Source of the DNA: Euryarchaeota archaeon UBA58
Lineage (GTDB): Archaea > Thermoplasmatota > Poseidoniia > Poseidoniales > Thalassarchaeaceae
Assembly (NCBI GenBank): GCA_002498525.1
Contig: DAHR01000007.1
Location: 4,098-14,790 of the forward strand
DNA length: 10,693 nt
Direction of reading: 5' to 3'
Shown: one piece after another, positions 1 to 6,577 of the stretch
How positions within the stretch are numbered: position 1 is the stretch's first letter
Layout of the letters: each line of letters starts with the position of its first letter
Position numbers and translations under genes: made by a program
The notes under the pieces: model-generated
Database searches by the model: none
What the model was told of the DNA's origin: nothing
The model's input: only the letters and a program-made list of their open reading frames with translations

Positions 1-199
1 CACCAGATTCGGGCGACAGAAAGCCGAATGAAACTTTGAGAAGGGTCGCCTTCCCACAGCCTGATGGCCCCAATAATCCATAGATGAAACCACTCTGAAC
101 ATCCATGTCCAAGCCCTGCAGAACATCGACACGATTCTTGCCAGAACCATATCCGCGGACCAACCCAGAGACGGAGATGGCAGAACCCACGGAGGTCAC
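1..199 (-). CDS. ABC transporter ATP-binding protein, N-terminal fragment
   Basis: This is the first ~66 codons of an ABC ATPase, which would power transport at the cytoplasmic face of the membrane; the rest lies beyond position 1. Read on the minus strand it has an A-loop region with a tyrosine (VRGYGSGKN), then VLQGLDMDV, then the Walker A stretch GLLGPSGCGKATLLK, then a P-x-S-G turn (SPESG). The order and spacing are those of a typical nucleotide-binding domain. The residue after the Walker A lysine is Ala (GKAT), where Ser/Thr normally binds magnesium. The GTG at 199-197 has GAGG five bases before it; a second GTG at 190-188 is the alternative start. In-frame upstream there is a TAA and no better start. 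It is divergent from the esterase gene. Substrate and transporter partner cannot be told from this piece. Confidence 0.8.
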   Translation of the reverse strand, partial: MTSVGSAISVSGLVRGYGSGKNRVDVLQGLDMDVQSGFIYGLLGPSGCGKATLLKVSFGFLSPESG

Positions 200-303
200 A
201 GCAACCTCGATGCCCTGAATCCGCAGGTTTGAGAGTGATACGTGTTACCGTCTGTTGCGTGAACGGCGCATTCAACAGTCGCTTTCATTAATGCACCGCC
301 GTC

Positions 304-308
304 GGAGG
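304..308 (+). promoter_or_regulatory. Shine-Dalgarno GGAGG fixing the esterase start
   Basis: GGAGG lies six bases before the ATG at 315 and favours that start over the in-frame TTG at 255 and ATG at 291. Starting there also puts the hydrophobic signal segment at the very N-terminus. An AT-rich stretch (TTTCATTAATG, about 283-293) is centred roughly 26 bases before the same ATG and could instead be a TATA-like box of a nearly leaderless transcript. Confidence 0.5.
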
Positions 309-314
309 CCGAAT

Positions 315-2726
315 ATGACGACACGATTGAGCTCTCTAATCCTCGTGTCGTTGCTGCTGATTTCGAGCGCCGGCAGCCTAGCTTCGGGAAGCGCCAGCAC
401 CAAGGATGCAGACTTGACCCTCAGCGTCGATTTCAATGACCGCATCCTGATGTCCGACGAATCCTTCCAAGCGGTGTTCAGCGCCTCAGGATTGTCGAAT
501 ACTGATACCTATATCCTGACTTGGAACCTCAAAGAGGGAAACACGACTCAAGGGACCTCTCTGGCCTCGGATACGATCTATTTCCAACCATCAGGCTCGA
601 ATCATTACAAAACCCTCGAAGTCTGGCATTTCTCCACCGATTCGCATCTCTATCTCTTGACAGCAACCCTCGAGAAGGCGGGCGAGCCGACGAGTGCGGT
701 TTCTATTTCGGAGAAGTTCTCGGTTTTCCGAAAGATGATTGCGCCAGATTGGGATGATCTGATTCTCTTCGGTGACAGCCTCACCGACACCGGCAATGCA
801 TACCGTGACTGGGGCACGCCCGAGAGCCCACCATACTTCGGCGGACGCTTCACCAATGGCAATGTCTGGCTGGAGAGGGTGCATGATTGGCTCGGCATCA
901 ACACGGTTACGGCGCAGCGCACTGATGCCGGAAACAATCGCGCCTACGGAGGCGCGACGACAGAGAATGGATACTATCTCTGGGTGATTCCCAATGTCGG
1001 CCAGCAGGTCGACGAATATACTGATTCTTTCGATATCAACAGCGACGAAGTCGTCGGTCTGTGGGCTGGTGGCAACGACGTGCGTAACGGCGCTGACAAC
1101 AGTCAAGACTTGGTGAACAACATCAATGAACACGCTGAGCAATTGATCAGCGATGGGGCAGAGAGACTGATTCTATTCGAAATACCACCTATTGACAGAA
1201 TCCCCGAATTCCGAGACGACTCGGATGAGGACAAGGCTGCCAAGGCCGCGGTCATCTCTGACTTCAACTCCGCGGTCGCGACATTGGCGACAACGCTCGC
1301 AGCCCAGCACAGCGTCGACGTCAGCGTGATTCCTATCTGGGGGGCCTTCGAGGAAGCTTACTGGAATCCCTCGGCCTTCGGATTCAACAATGTCACCCAT
1401 TCTGCTTGCCATCACGATGGCATAACCTGTGACAGCGACGACCCGATAGACCCCGTCCCGAATCGCTTCATATTCTTCGACAACAAGCATCCGACAGCAC
1501 CGATCCATCGCCTGCTATCACTGATTTTCAGGGAGGCAGTCGGTGTGTCTGACTACGACGGCGACGGAATGGCAGACACCGAGGATGATTGTGACGACAC
1601 GATGCCGGGTGGCGAGATTGACAGCATGGGTTGCCCCCCGCCCGTCGATAGCGATGGAGACGGCGTGCTCGACCCAGACGACGATTGCCAGAACACGCCG
1701 ACAGGTGAGCAAGCCAACGAAGCCGGTTGCTCGCCCAGCCAATTGGACTCAGATAGCGATGGCGTCTCGGACGCGACCGACCAATGCCCCGAAACCACTC
1801 CTGTAGGCGTCTCGGTGGACGCTTGGGGATGCAGCGGGACACAGGCTGATTACGATTCCGACGGCATCGTCAACGCATTCGATCAATGCCCAGGAACACA
1901 ACCAGAAAGAGCAGTTGACGATAATGGCTGTTCAGCCTATCAGAGAGATTCTGACGACGACGGAATCTTCGATGCCTTCGATTCCTGCCCCGGTACCACT
2001 GCCGCAGAAGAGGTCGATGCGAGCGGCTGCGCCGCATACCAACGAGATAGTGACGGAGACGGAGTAGCCGACGCTTTCGACGAATGTGCATGGACATCGC
2101 CAGAAGACGCCGCCAACGATGCAGGGTGTGGCGAGAGTCAGCGCGACAGCGATGGTGATGGCCTCGTGGATTCCGATGACCTTTGCGCGGGAACGCCAGA
2201 AGGTGAGGAAGTAGACCGGAACGGATGCGGTCCAAGTCAGCGCGACACAGATGGTGATGGTCTCAATGATTCGGCCGAGTCCTGTCCAGAAACTCCCGGT
2301 TCCTTGGACGGTTGTCCGGCAGTCTCGGTCAGTCTTGAGTTGCTGCAAGAGATGAGCGAGCCAGGAATGGCTCGAATCGCCATGACGCTGAGTTGTGAAG
2401 GTGGCTGCAGAGCAGAGGTCGTCGTTGGCGATGAAGTCTACGGGCGAATCTCTGAAGGAACTCATCTGCTGATGGTCAATGTCGTCGATGGCCAGACCGT
2501 CATCGTGACAGTATCTTTCGGCTCATCGACGGCTGAGGACGAGTTGACCATCGTCTTCTTAGAATCTGAAGCCGAACCTCAGCCAGAACCTCAACCCGAG
2601 CCGGAAGCTCCGAGAGCTGACGAAACTGTCGATATGACCGTGGTGATGGCGATTGCGGCGTTGGTGTTATTGCTCAGTGCCGGCATCATCATACAGAAGG
2701 CGGAACTTCTCAAGAAGCGAAAGTAA
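315..2726 (+). CDS. Surface-anchored GDSL/SGNH esterase with thrombospondin type-3 repeats
   Basis: Predicted secreted ester hydrolase (lipase/esterase-like) of 803 residues, held on the outer cell surface. Numbering is from the ATG at 315. Residues ~1-25 are a signal peptide (MTTRLSSLILVSLLLISS). Residues ~30-140 look like a beta-rich Ig-like domain. The SGNH domain spans ~145-405: block I GDSLTDTGN with nucleophile Ser155, block II Gly212/213, block III GGND with Asn254, and block V DNKHP with Asp389 and His392, so all four catalytic elements are present. Eight type-3 calcium-binding repeats follow (413-668), then a small beta domain, a PEPQPEPQPEPE linker (~750-765), one membrane helix (~774-795) and a basic tail (KKRK), an exported topology with a C-terminal anchor. 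In-frame TTG 255 and ATG 291 are less likely starts. The substrate is unknown; the block I sequence resembles the phospholipase/lecithinase-like group. The gene stops directly against the stop of the convergent gene. Confidence 0.9.
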   Translation: MTTRLSSLILVSLLLISSAGSLASGSASTKDADLTLSVDFNDRILMSDESFQAVFSASGLSNTDTYILTWNLKEGNTTQGTSLASDTIYFQPSGSNHYKTLEVWHFSTDSHLYLLTATLEKAGEPTSAVSISEKFSVFRKMIAPDWDDLILFGDSLTDTGNAYRDWGTPESPPYFGGRFTNGNVWLERVHDWLGINTVTAQRTDAGNNRAYGGATTENGYYLWVIPNVGQQVDEYTDSFDINSDEVVGLWAGGNDVRNGADNSQDLVNNINEHAEQLISDGAERLILFEIPPIDRIPEFRDDSDEDKAAKAAVISDFNSAVATLATTLAAQHSVDVSVIPIWGAFEEAYWNPSAFGFNNVTHSACHHDGITCDSDDPIDPVPNRFIFFDNKHPTAPIHRLLSLIFREAVGVSDYDGDGMADTEDDCDDTMPGGEIDSMGCPPPVDSDGDGVLDPDDDCQNTPTGEQANEAGCSPSQLDSDSDGVSDATDQCPETTPVGVSVDAWGCSGTQADYDSDGIVNAFDQCPGTQPERAVDDNGCSAYQRDSDDDGIFDAFDSCPGTTAAEEVDASGCAAYQRDSDGDGVADAFDECAWTSPEDAANDAGCGESQRDSDGDGLVDSDDLCAGTPEGEEVDRNGCGPSQRDTDGDGLNDSAESCPETPGSLDGCPAVSVSLELLQEMSEPGMARIAMTLSCEGGCRAEVVVGDEVYGRISEGTHLLMVNVVDGQTVIVTVSFGSSTAEDELTIVFLESEAEPQPEPQPEPEAPRADETVDMTVVMAIAALVLLLSAGIIIQKAELLKKRK
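1551..2318 (+). repeat. Eight tandem thrombospondin type-3 repeats in the esterase
   Basis: Eight copies of an acidic calcium-binding unit D-x-D-x-D-G-(6)-D/E-x-C start at 1551, 1647, 1746, 1848, 1947, 2046, 2145 and 2244. Spacings are 96, 99, 102 and then a constant 99 bases (33 residues). Each unit has one Cys after the acidic loop and most have a Gly-Cys near the end. The last copies also match at DNA level: 2136-2161 and 2235-2260 are identical at 24 of 26 positions, which suggests recent unit duplication. In known proteins such repeats form rigid calcium-dependent stalks; here they would hold the esterase away from the membrane. Confidence 0.9.
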
Positions 2727-3095
2727 TCACTCTTGCAAGAGTCGGTGACCACGCTGGTAACCCTTCTTCGAGACCTTCATGTTCACAGTACCCAACACGA
2801 TCTCATTTGTAATCGCAGCCTCGCGGATGCGCCCCTTGACCCTGACTCGCAACTCCGAATTCTCGGTCAGATGGCGCGGTTCAAGAATGAATTTGTGAGT
2901 CCGTGCACCGCCAGGCAAGACGTAACCCATCCTCACGCAGGCTCCGCCCCGAACAGAGAAGTCAGATGAGTCATAGCGTACGCACATCTTGATTCCCTCG
3001 ATCGGTTCCTCCGAATTGTTCTCGATACGGGCTTCGACGAGTAATTTCCCTCGATCTTGTTTCATGTCAGCAGTGATTTCGATACCTTCTTCCAT
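2727..3095 (-). CDS. Hypothetical small beta-rich protein
   Basis: A 122-residue protein I do not recognise. It has no signal peptide, membrane segment or clear catalytic motif. The pattern of alternating hydrophobic strands (KLLVEARIENN, GIKMCVRYD, RTHKFILEP, SELRVRVKG, ITNEIVLGTVNMKV) and the 'IENNSEEPIEG' turn resemble a single Ig-like/CARDB-type beta sandwich, so a binding or scaffold role inside the cell is possible but unproven. Two cysteines (in KMCVRY and GACVRM) lie about 15 residues apart. The ATG at 3095 is backed by a good Shine-Dalgarno, GAGGTGG on the minus strand, seven bases upstream. Its stop codon abuts the esterase stop with no intervening base, so the two convergent transcripts must overlap. 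Upstream it is divergent from the zinc-motif gene. Confidence 0.7.
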   Translation of the reverse strand: MEEGIEITADMKQDRGKLLVEARIENNSEEPIEGIKMCVRYDSSDFSVRGGACVRMGYVLPGGARTHKFILEPRHLTENSELRVRVKGRIREAAITNEIVLGTVNMKVSKKGYQRGHRLLQE

Positions 3096-3102
3096 TGCAT
3101 AG

Positions 3103-3109
3103 CCACCTC
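3103..3109 (-). promoter_or_regulatory. Shine-Dalgarno for the small beta-rich protein
   Basis: The minus strand reads GAGGTGG, complementary to the anti-SD of archaeal 16S rRNA, seven bases before the ATG at 3095. A second ATG five bases further upstream (3100) is out of frame and closer than usual to the SD, so 3095 is preferred. Confidence 0.5.
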
Positions 3110-3202
3110 TCGATAGGTCAGTTGACCCATGTCCAATAGATGTTCGCCTCAGCCGTGCGGAGATGGATTACAGAATTGACAGACCCCCACCCTGCTTTCT
3201 GG

Positions 3203-3229
3203 TGAATGCTCCGGCAGCGGGAGCATTCA
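3203..3229. repeat. Perfect 10-bp inverted repeat upstream of the zinc-motif gene
   Basis: TGAATGCTCC (3203-3212) is exactly complementary to GGAGCATTCA (3220-3229), with a 7-base spacer GGCAGCG. It ends 29 bases before the ATG at 3259, in the divergent region between the small beta-rich protein and the zinc-motif gene. A perfect 10-bp stem with a short loop is expected well under once by chance in a window this size. It could be an operator for a dimeric regulator or an mRNA leader hairpin. If translation began at 3163 the repeat would lie inside the coding sequence. Confidence 0.6.
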
Positions 3230-3258
3230 TCTCCATCGCGTATGTGCAGGTGTTGCCT

Positions 3259-3771
3259 ATGTCACTTCCTAGACGAGCGATGGAGCAGATGGGCTTCGCA
3301 GTCTGTTGCCTGACCTGCGATGCCGCGGACGTGGCGGGCAGCGAGAGGTGCCGCGTTTGCATTGAATCGCACGCACGGGCGCGGGAGAGGCTGACCAGCG
3401 GACCAGCCTCGAGCAAGGCTGAGCGGCTGGCGCGCGAGTTCGTGACGATGCTGGCAGAGCCGAGCAAACACATCGACGATACGATTCATGGAGAGTCGAT
3501 GTTGGTCTACCAGCGACTGATCGACGCTCATCAAGGAATCGAAGAGGCGACGACGATCGAACAGGTAGAAGCCAGATTTGCTCGTCAGAGGAGGAAGCAG
3601 GACAGGTCATTGATCAAGGACGTAGCCAATCAGAGTCCTTGGGCAAAGCGCCCTCCCGATGCGGCTGAGCGCGAGGAGATGCTGGCGATGTTCGGGGTTG
3701 AGAAACCTCAGGAAGTTCCAACTTGGGACGATCTGATTGCTGAAATCGGTGAGCTTCTGGAAGAGGATTGA
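3259..3771 (+). CDS. Hypothetical protein with CxxC/CxxC zinc-binding motif
   Basis: A 170-residue cytosolic protein with no known family that I can name. Numbering is from the ATG at 3259. Near the N-terminus is a four-cysteine motif, Cys17-x-x-Cys20 and Cys31-x-x-Cys34, with an extra Cys16 (AVCCLTC ... RCRVC), typical of a zinc knuckle or ribbon. The rest is charged and helical (residues ~40-140, rich in Arg, Glu and Ala) and ends in a strongly acidic segment, IAEIGELLEED. AGGTG (3248-3252) about six bases before the 3259 ATG supports this start; the in-frame ATG at 3163 would add 32 residues of poor quality that overlap the inverted repeat. ATGs at 3280 and 3289 are also possible. The M50 protease gene follows immediately, suggesting joint expression. 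It could be an adaptor or nucleic-acid-binding protein. Confidence 0.7.
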   Translation: MSLPRRAMEQMGFAVCCLTCDAADVAGSERCRVCIESHARARERLTSGPASSKAERLAREFVTMLAEPSKHIDDTIHGESMLVYQRLIDAHQGIEEATTIEQVEARFARQRRKQDRSLIKDVANQSPWAKRPPDAAEREEMLAMFGVEKPQEVPTWDDLIAEIGELLEED

Positions 3772-3815
3772 GCGCACCGAGCCTTCAAACGAGTCGGTGG
3801 CAAGGAAGCGTCCAG

Positions 3816-4652
3816 ATGGCAGCCAAAAGGGATCCCCGAGCCTCGCGCCTCGAGGCGGATCCATTCGATCGCAGCAAGTCGCCTCGCACCCATGCTCGAG
3901 CCCGCGATGACGGTGCTTGGCGGAAACCTCACGTCAGAGTGGTGTTGGCGAATGAAGGTGGGGGGCAGCCATTCTTCCGAATCTTCGGGCAGCAGCCTCA
4001 GCAACGCCCGACGATAGTCCACACCGGCTCGATATGGCATTTCTCGAAGATCGAGGTCCAGCATCTGTCGCAAGCCACCCTCGCCTTCACCATCGCCCTC
4101 GCCTTCATGACGACGAATGGAATCTGGGGCGCTCTGGCCTCTCCACAGACCTTCGTATTTGGCGGCATCGTCTACTTTCTCGCCTTGGCCCCTGCCTTCG
4201 TCTTACACGAGATGGCACACAAAGTCGCTGCCCGTCATTACGGATGCTGGGCTGAATTCCGAGCCTCACCAGGCGGGTTGCGCGTCGGTGTACTGCTGGC
4301 CGCCGCGTTCGGCATCGTCTTCATGGCTCCTGGAGCGGTGATGGTGGTTGGGAACACAAGCCGAAGTCAATTCGGTAAGATAGCTCTGGCAGGACCCATC
4401 ACCAATGTAGCGCTATGGAGCCTTGGTCTTGGCACGGTATTGATGGGAGCTACAGCGAATCCAATCCTCGAAGTGATAATCATTCCATGGATGTGGGGCA
4501 ATGCGATTCTCGGGACCTTCAACATGCTACCTTTCGGGCCGCTCGACGGCAAGAAGATCAAAACCTGGTCAGATACCATCTTCTGGGTCTGGTTCGTCAT
4601 CTGTGCGAGCCTGATATGGTTCAATATCGAGCACTTGCCCAGCCTTCTCTGA
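3816..4652 (+). CDS. M50 (site-2 protease family) intramembrane zinc metalloprotease
   Basis: Predicted integral-membrane protease that would cut membrane-embedded substrates. Numbering is from the ATG at 3816 (278 residues). The zinc/catalytic motif HEMAH (His131, Glu132, His135) lies at the end of the second hydrophobic segment; the third ligand motif LDGKK gives Asp244; and GPITN between them is the conserved GPxxN of this family. About six membrane segments are visible: ATLAFTIALAFM, FGGIVYFLALAPAFVL, VGVLLAAAFGIVF, ITNVALWSLGLGTVL, ILEVIIIPWMWGNAI and IFWVWFVICASLIWF. The ~85 residues before the first segment are Arg-rich and look soluble, probably cytoplasmic. AGGAAG seven bases upstream supports ATG 3816. 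A TTG at 3768, overlapping the stop of the previous gene (TTGA), would add 16 residues. No PDZ or CBS domain is present. The substrate is unknown; the preceding zinc-motif protein is a candidate partner. Confidence 0.88.
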   Translation: MAAKRDPRASRLEADPFDRSKSPRTHARARDDGAWRKPHVRVVLANEGGGQPFFRIFGQQPQQRPTIVHTGSIWHFSKIEVQHLSQATLAFTIALAFMTTNGIWGALASPQTFVFGGIVYFLALAPAFVLHEMAHKVAARHYGCWAEFRASPGGLRVGVLLAAAFGIVFMAPGAVMVVGNTSRSQFGKIALAGPITNVALWSLGLGTVLMGATANPILEVIIIPWMWGNAILGTFNMLPFGPLDGKKIKTWSDTIFWVWFVICASLIWFNIEHLPSLL

Positions 4653-4711
4653 TCAGGTGCACCGCGCCCGATATGAAGGATCAAAATGACTGAAGATGAC
4701 AGGTTGGGAGG

Positions 4712-4737
4712 TGGCGCGATGCGCCAATACATTTTGC
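4712..4737. terminator. Possible terminator or hairpin between convergent genes
   Basis: TGGCGC (4712-4717) and GCGCCA (4721-4726) form a perfect 6-bp stem with a 3-base loop, followed on the plus strand by ATACATTTTG. A second short inverted repeat, TGAGG/CCTCA with loop CGG, lies at 4755-4767. Both fall in the 126-bp gap between the M50 gene end and the convergent M28 gene end, a sensible place for transcript ends. The T-run is weak and archaeal termination does not need hairpins, so confidence is low. Nothing else was seen in this gap. Confidence 0.2.
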
Positions 4738-4778
4738 CCCCCTCCCTTCAAACTTGAGGCGGCCTCAGTCAATTCGTC

Positions 4779-6500
4779 TCAGAGATAGGCGTTGAGAACT
4801 GGTGACTCGTCGCAGTGGAAGAAGATCAGCAAAGCCCACCAGGTGATGAGGTCCAGACTGTTGACGAGGTTGGCTACACCAGTGTTCTCCTCGCCGTAGC
4901 CCTTGCCATTGGTGTCCATCCAATCCTCCATTTCCTGCAGCGTGTCACAGGTCTGGTGGTAGCACCAATAACCATCGACCAGTCCACCGAAACCAACGGT
5001 TACAGTACCGAGATTCTCTTGAAAACTCGCGTGGTCGCTTCTCGCCGTCGTGTCCTCGTAGACGATGATTTCCGGCCTGTCCATGTCGAGCCAGACATCG
5101 GTTTTCCATGTGTCATCAGAATAATTGACGCCAACGAGAGTCCCCATCTGCTCTTCGAGGCCCAGAGCATCCGAGCCAATCCAGTTCGACAGGCCGACCA
5201 TTCCCGGTTGATTGACAACATCGTGGTCGAGAGATGGCCCGATATAGACACGCATCGGCCAGATCTCGGAATCCTTCGGATATCCATTCTCGTCTATCTG
5301 CGGGTCCGGATCACCGTGCGGTGCCCCCCCGCCTCCCGGCCAGTTCACTCCAGCCATGTCGAGATTGATGTAATTCGTCACCGTGACTTCTGGATGGTCT
5401 TCGGCGACGTAGTATTCGGTCCAATAATCCGAGCCGCGCTTGCCTCCCTCCTCACCGGACCAGAGGCAGAAAACCATCGTTCGGCGACTTTCGAAGTTTG
5501 CCAATACACGCGCGGTCTCGAGCACCATCGATGTTCCAGCGGTATTGTCGTAGGCGCCGACGCGGGTGCCGTAACTTCGCGAGCCGGTGGTGTGAGGGTC
5601 GAGAATGACCGCGTTGGCGGGCGGGGCGATATCGAAATGAGCGCCGAAGACCAGCCATTCATCGATTGACTCACTGCCCCATTTGTAGGCACAGATGTTG
5701 TATGCCTCTGGATTCTGAACGCGGAATATGTCGGTGAATTCGAAACGGTGCTGACGAACTTCTAGACCGAATGAGGACAGCTCGTCAATGAGGTACTGCG
5801 CCCCATCTTCGTATGCGGCGTTACCCTGACCAGCCCATCTGTCGTAGTAGCCTTGACGGCCATCGACGCTGAACAGGCTGATTGCTGGGTCGGTGATTTC
5901 GTACAGCCTGTCATAGACCGTTCTTCCGTGGATGATTCCAGTGGAATGGGCACCTCCGACCTCTAGACCGAGGTCCATTCCACGCTGAATGTTGAATGTC
6001 CGAATTCCGACAGCGCCACCGGTCTCGCTGCTGTGATTGACGCTGTCGTAAGTCGAGTTGAGACCGTGTGCGACCCGGATGATTCCATTGCCAGCCTCGC
6101 CTCGTTCACCACTTCGGGAAAGCCAAGAAACCCAAGATTCCTCTTGGTTCCTGATAGGCCAGTTCTGGCGACCCGATTCACCGATCATGAAGAGCATCGT
6201 TTCGGTTCGCGGCGGAGCGAGAATCGAGACACTCAGTCTCTCACCGCGAGACAGGTCGAGCACCGTCGAGTTCTGCACGAAGAGGGTGCTCGGATCGATG
6301 ATCAGATACGGAATGAAGACGGACATCGAGGCCTTCGCCTCAAAGCCCACATCCTGGAAAAAGCCGGCGGAGATTCCTTCGGCCGACAGGGTCAGATCTT
6401 CAGGCCCGGCGGCGTCATCGCCTCGCCAGAAACAGCCGCCGACCGAACTCAGGAGCATCAGCATGATCATGCCAACAGCAGGAAGTGCGCGGGCGGACAC
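4779..6500 (-). CDS. M28-family zinc aminopeptidase, lipoprotein
   Basis: Predicted exported metallopeptidase of 573 residues, anchored by a lipid-modified cysteine. The signal segment (PAVGMIMLMLLSS) leads to a lipobox VGGC with Cys23. Residues ~30-200 form an N-terminal beta-rich region without a known motif. The peptidase domain (~225-570) carries all five M28 metal ligands: His288 (GAHFD), Asp318 (YDNTAG), Glu351 (SGEEGG, with Glu350 as catalytic base), Asp381 (NLDMAG) and His515 (YHQTCDT). The family mostly removes N-terminal residues from peptides; acting outside the cell it would feed peptide uptake. The start is GTG at 6500; the in-frame ATG at 6470 would leave too little charged n-region before the lipobox. 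A 19-base perfect inverted repeat ends four bases before this GTG. It lies 77 bases downstream of the DDAH gene on the same strand and may share its transcript. Confidence 0.92.
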   Translation of the reverse strand: MSARALPAVGMIMLMLLSSVGGCFWRGDDAAGPEDLTLSAEGISAGFFQDVGFEAKASMSVFIPYLIIDPSTLFVQNSTVLDLSRGERLSVSILAPPRTETMLFMIGESGRQNWPIRNQEESWVSWLSRSGERGEAGNGIIRVAHGLNSTYDSVNHSSETGGAVGIRTFNIQRGMDLGLEVGGAHSTGIIHGRTVYDRLYEITDPAISLFSVDGRQGYYDRWAGQGNAAYEDGAQYLIDELSSFGLEVRQHRFEFTDIFRVQNPEAYNICAYKWGSESIDEWLVFGAHFDIAPPANAVILDPHTTGSRSYGTRVGAYDNTAGTSMVLETARVLANFESRRTMVFCLWSGEEGGKRGSDYWTEYYVAEDHPEVTVTNYINLDMAGVNWPGGGGAPHGDPDPQIDENGYPKDSEIWPMRVYIGPSLDHDVVNQPGMVGLSNWIGSDALGLEEQMGTLVGVNYSDDTWKTDVWLDMDRPEIIVYEDTTARSDHASFQENLGTVTVGFGGLVDGYWCYHQTCDTLQEMEDWMDTNGKGYGEENTGVANLVNSLDLITWWALLIFFHCDESPVLNAYL

Positions 6501-6504
6501 AACA

Positions 6505-6523
6505 TGCGGACCTGTGGTCCGCA
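6505..6523. repeat. Perfect 8-bp inverted repeat abutting the M28 start
   Basis: TGCGGACC (6505-6512) and GGTCCGCA (6516-6523) are exact complements around a 3-base spacer. On the minus strand the hairpin ends four bases before the GTG start of the M28 peptidase, in the 77-bp gap after the DDAH stop. It occupies the place where a Shine-Dalgarno would be, and none is visible. It may be an operator, a translation-controlling hairpin or an end signal for DDAH; chance alone could give about one such stem in a window of this length. Confidence 0.5.
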
Positions 6524-6577
6524 GTTGAATGCCTCGCTTTCGTGTTGAGTGACAGGGTCGAGCCTGGTCGCAGCCGC

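Noticed and set aside
591..1142. 183-codon minus-strand open frame inside the esterase
   Set aside because: It is antisense to the conserved SGNH catalytic domain, has no recognisable domain, and such frames arise from the codon bias of GC-rich genes.
1932..2465. 177-codon minus-strand open frame across the type-3 repeats
   Set aside because: Its length comes from the periodic, stop-poor reverse of the repeat DNA; the product has no family-like features.
3708..4073. 121-codon minus-strand open frame covering the N-terminus of the M50 gene
   Set aside because: Considered because the M50 N-terminus is poorly conserved, but it overlaps conserved coding on both sides, has no motif, and the plus frame is continuous with the M50 domain.
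4653..4778. Possible small RNA or tRNA between the convergent M50 and M28 genes
   Set aside because: No cloverleaf or conserved tRNA boxes were found; only two short stems that fit a transcript-end region better.
4815..5669. 284-codon plus-strand open frame antisense to the M28 peptidase
   Set aside because: It lies fully opposite the zinc-ligand region of M28, where the minus frame is clearly constrained; the product lacks domains.
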